Of a stretch of 31,888 nucleotides of DNA, positions 30,690 through 31,888 are shown piece after piece. The first letter of the stretch is position 1, and the number at the start of each line of letters is the position of its first letter. This DNA comes from Saccoglossus kowalevskii (lineage: Eukaryota; Hemichordata; Enteropneusta; Harrimaniidae). Where the stretch lies: contig NW_003130854.1 of NCBI RefSeq assembly GCF_000003605.2, forward strand, positions 643,462 through 675,349. Reading direction: 5' to 3'. The notes below the pieces were generated by a model. The model did not search any database. It was given only the letters and a program-made list of their open reading frames with translations, and was not told where the DNA came from. The translations under genes and the position numbers were made by a program.

Positions 30690-31285
30690 AAAAGAATGTT
30701 TCCATGTTCTTGCCCTTCTCCCAGACCTATTTATGTGATAAGTACTCCTATGACTCTCTTCATCATTTTTAGCTTCTGAATCATCACTATTGTTACTTTC
30801 ACTACTGCTGTCTCATTGGTTGCTTAAATCAGCCACTGAACCACTACTACTATCACTGTCACTCTCCTCGTACCTGCTTGCACGGTGCATAGCATGTCGC
30901 CACGTGTCTGCCTTACCTCCTGATCTACTGCCATCTTCAATATTTTCAGTCTCAGAATCTCATTGACAATAATGTCATCCTCTTCAGAGTCTGTCTCATT
31001 TATAGAGTAAAGTTCCTCACTTTCAGAAAAACTTCCAAGATGTTTACTTATTTGTTTATTCTTTCTGTCATTCTTTTCAGCTTTCCGTAGAACGTCACAT
31101 GTAATTGCCCACTGTTTATCTTTTTGTTTCACGCTTTGTCAATTTATTGTGATCCGAATACTTATTTAATTCAGAGATAGTCAGTGTTTTCAACCTTCCT
31201 TTCATGATTATATCTAACCAGTCATTGGATTTAAAATATTTTTCACATATTATAGACCAGGAATGCTTTTTAAAGCAGTCTGCTT
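30690..31285 (-). pseudogene. Acidic Ser/Asp/Glu-rich exon, unidentified
   Basis: The minus strand opens after TTTTCATAAGCAG near 31285 with CFKKHSWSIICEKYFKSND and LKTLTISELNKYSDHNKLTK. It shifts frame near 31135 into KQWAITCDVLRKAEKND and SFSESEELYSINETDSEEDD. A second shift gives DSETENIEDGSRSGGKADTW, then RYEESDSDSSSGSVADLSNQ, an in-frame TGA (30813-30815), DSSSESNNSDDSEAKNDEE and SGRRARTWKHSF. The strong S/D/E bias is not expected from random AT-rich sequence. It may be the N-terminal part of the TDGP/SHGK or Myb gene downstream on this strand, or a separate gene. No named domain recognised. Confidence 0.5.
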
Positions 31286-31514
31286 ATGAAAACAAAGGAA
31301 AATTTTGATTTTTGCTTGAATTTGTGTTGGATTTTGGTATTTTACAGAGCAAAATATGCATATTTAAAAGTTACAAAAATAAAAACTATTTATATTTTTC
31401 ACTTTTATTTTAATTTATATATTCGCATTTTTACAAATGTTAACCTTTTTGATGGCACTTTCGTCAAGACAGACCGTTCGGGGTGAAATGGCCTATGTCT
31501 CCTATCAAAATTGT

Positions 31515-31529
31515 GGGGGGGGGGGGGGG
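31515..31529 (+). repeat. Poly-G tract (15)
   Basis: Fifteen consecutive G directly 5' to the LINE fragment. Confidence 0.95.
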
Positions 31530-31534
31530 TCTTC

Positions 31535-31888
31535 TTTTTCTATGATGCTAGGGCAGCATATGAAATGAACATAAATATACCAATAAAGTGCATAAATAGT
31601 GTGTTGCAATGCTGGTCGAGGCGTAGTTTGACAATTATTGGTAGAACTCAGATTATTAAAACTTTTGTTATTCCAAAATTACTATTTATTTTCAACCATA
31701 TTACAATTCTACAATGGGATATTAAACTCATAAATACTAAAACATATACATTCATATGACAAGGACACGATAGAGTAGCACGTGAACACACTGATAGGAA
31801 GACATAGGCCAAGGAGGTTTGGGTATGATTGATATACATGCAATGCAAAAAGCCATTAATGTTGGGTGGGTAAAACGATACCTATCTC
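31535..31888 (+). pseudogene. LINE (non-LTR retrotransposon) ORF2 C-terminal fragment, runs off the right edge
   Basis: The plus strand reads INSVLQCWSRRSLTIIGRTQ directly followed by IIKTFVIPKLLFIF. This is the post-RT region of LINE polymerases (W-x-x-R-x-LTxxGR/K-x-x-IIKT). It continues with a stop in place of the usual FxW, then QGHDRVAREHTD. A frame change leads to GQGGLGMIDIHAMQKAINV and WVKRYLS, the GGLGM and WVKRYL motifs downstream of the RT in L1/Tx1- and CR1-type elements. The stop and frame change show it is dead. The upstream RT and endonuclease domains are absent; the sequence 5' of the poly-G tract does not continue the ORF. Confidence 0.87.

Overview
The window looks like nuclear DNA of an aquatic invertebrate animal. 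It is AT-rich, gene-sparse and intron-containing, and it is packed with decayed transposable elements of families typical of cnidarians, molluscs, hemichordates and lancelets: Penelope-like, Crypton-like tyrosine recombinase, pogo/Tigger, PIF/Harbinger-type TIR elements and a LINE. I cannot name the species. There is no bacterial-type operon, rRNA, convincing tRNA or CRISPR. One assembly gap (19666-19985) is filled with N.

Layout. 0.05-2.35 kb: a decayed tyrosine-recombinase gene (minus strand) between two direct repeats, with a downstream repeat fragment that recurs inverted at 21.7-22.1 kb. 2.6-3.0 kb: a minus-strand exon with a Myb/SANT-like domain. 3.18-4.27 kb: three direct copies of a roughly 180-225 bp cassette. 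Each copy has a conserved hairpin and a minus-strand splice donor, and two of the three have a TATA box. 4.6-7.3 kb: minus-strand exon candidates and a pogo/Tigger transposase pseudogene. 7.6-8.45 kb: a 139-bp MITE and a degenerate array of back-to-back AG|GT splice motifs. 8.4-8.9 kb: two unidentified plus-strand exon candidates. 9.5-9.76 kb: a P2X7-type C-terminal domain fragment (minus). 11.9-13.6 kb: a Penelope-like reverse transcriptase pseudogene (minus). 13.8-15.75 kb: an unidentified decayed minus-strand coding region. 17.0-19.1 kb: a tandem segmental duplication, one copy carrying a hammerhead-ribozyme-like fold. 22.16-23.77 kb: a complete TIR element with TAA target duplication and five ACCGCGGT palindromes. 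24.6-25.1 kb: short repeats. 25.8-26.8 kb: opposing exon candidates. 28.3-31.3 kb: decayed minus-strand exons of one or more multi-exon genes (acidic domain, Myb/SANT plus coiled coil, and a TDGP/SHGK-motif protein). 31.5 kb to the right edge: a plus-strand LINE fragment.

Almost every recognisable coding stretch is on the minus strand and carries frameshifts or in-frame stops, so I see no gene that is certainly intact. The most unusual items are the triplicated promoter/first-exon-like cassette, the array of juxtaposed 3'/5' splice motifs, and the Harbinger-type element with its CpG-rich palindromes. All calls come from reading the sequence by eye; no database search was possible.
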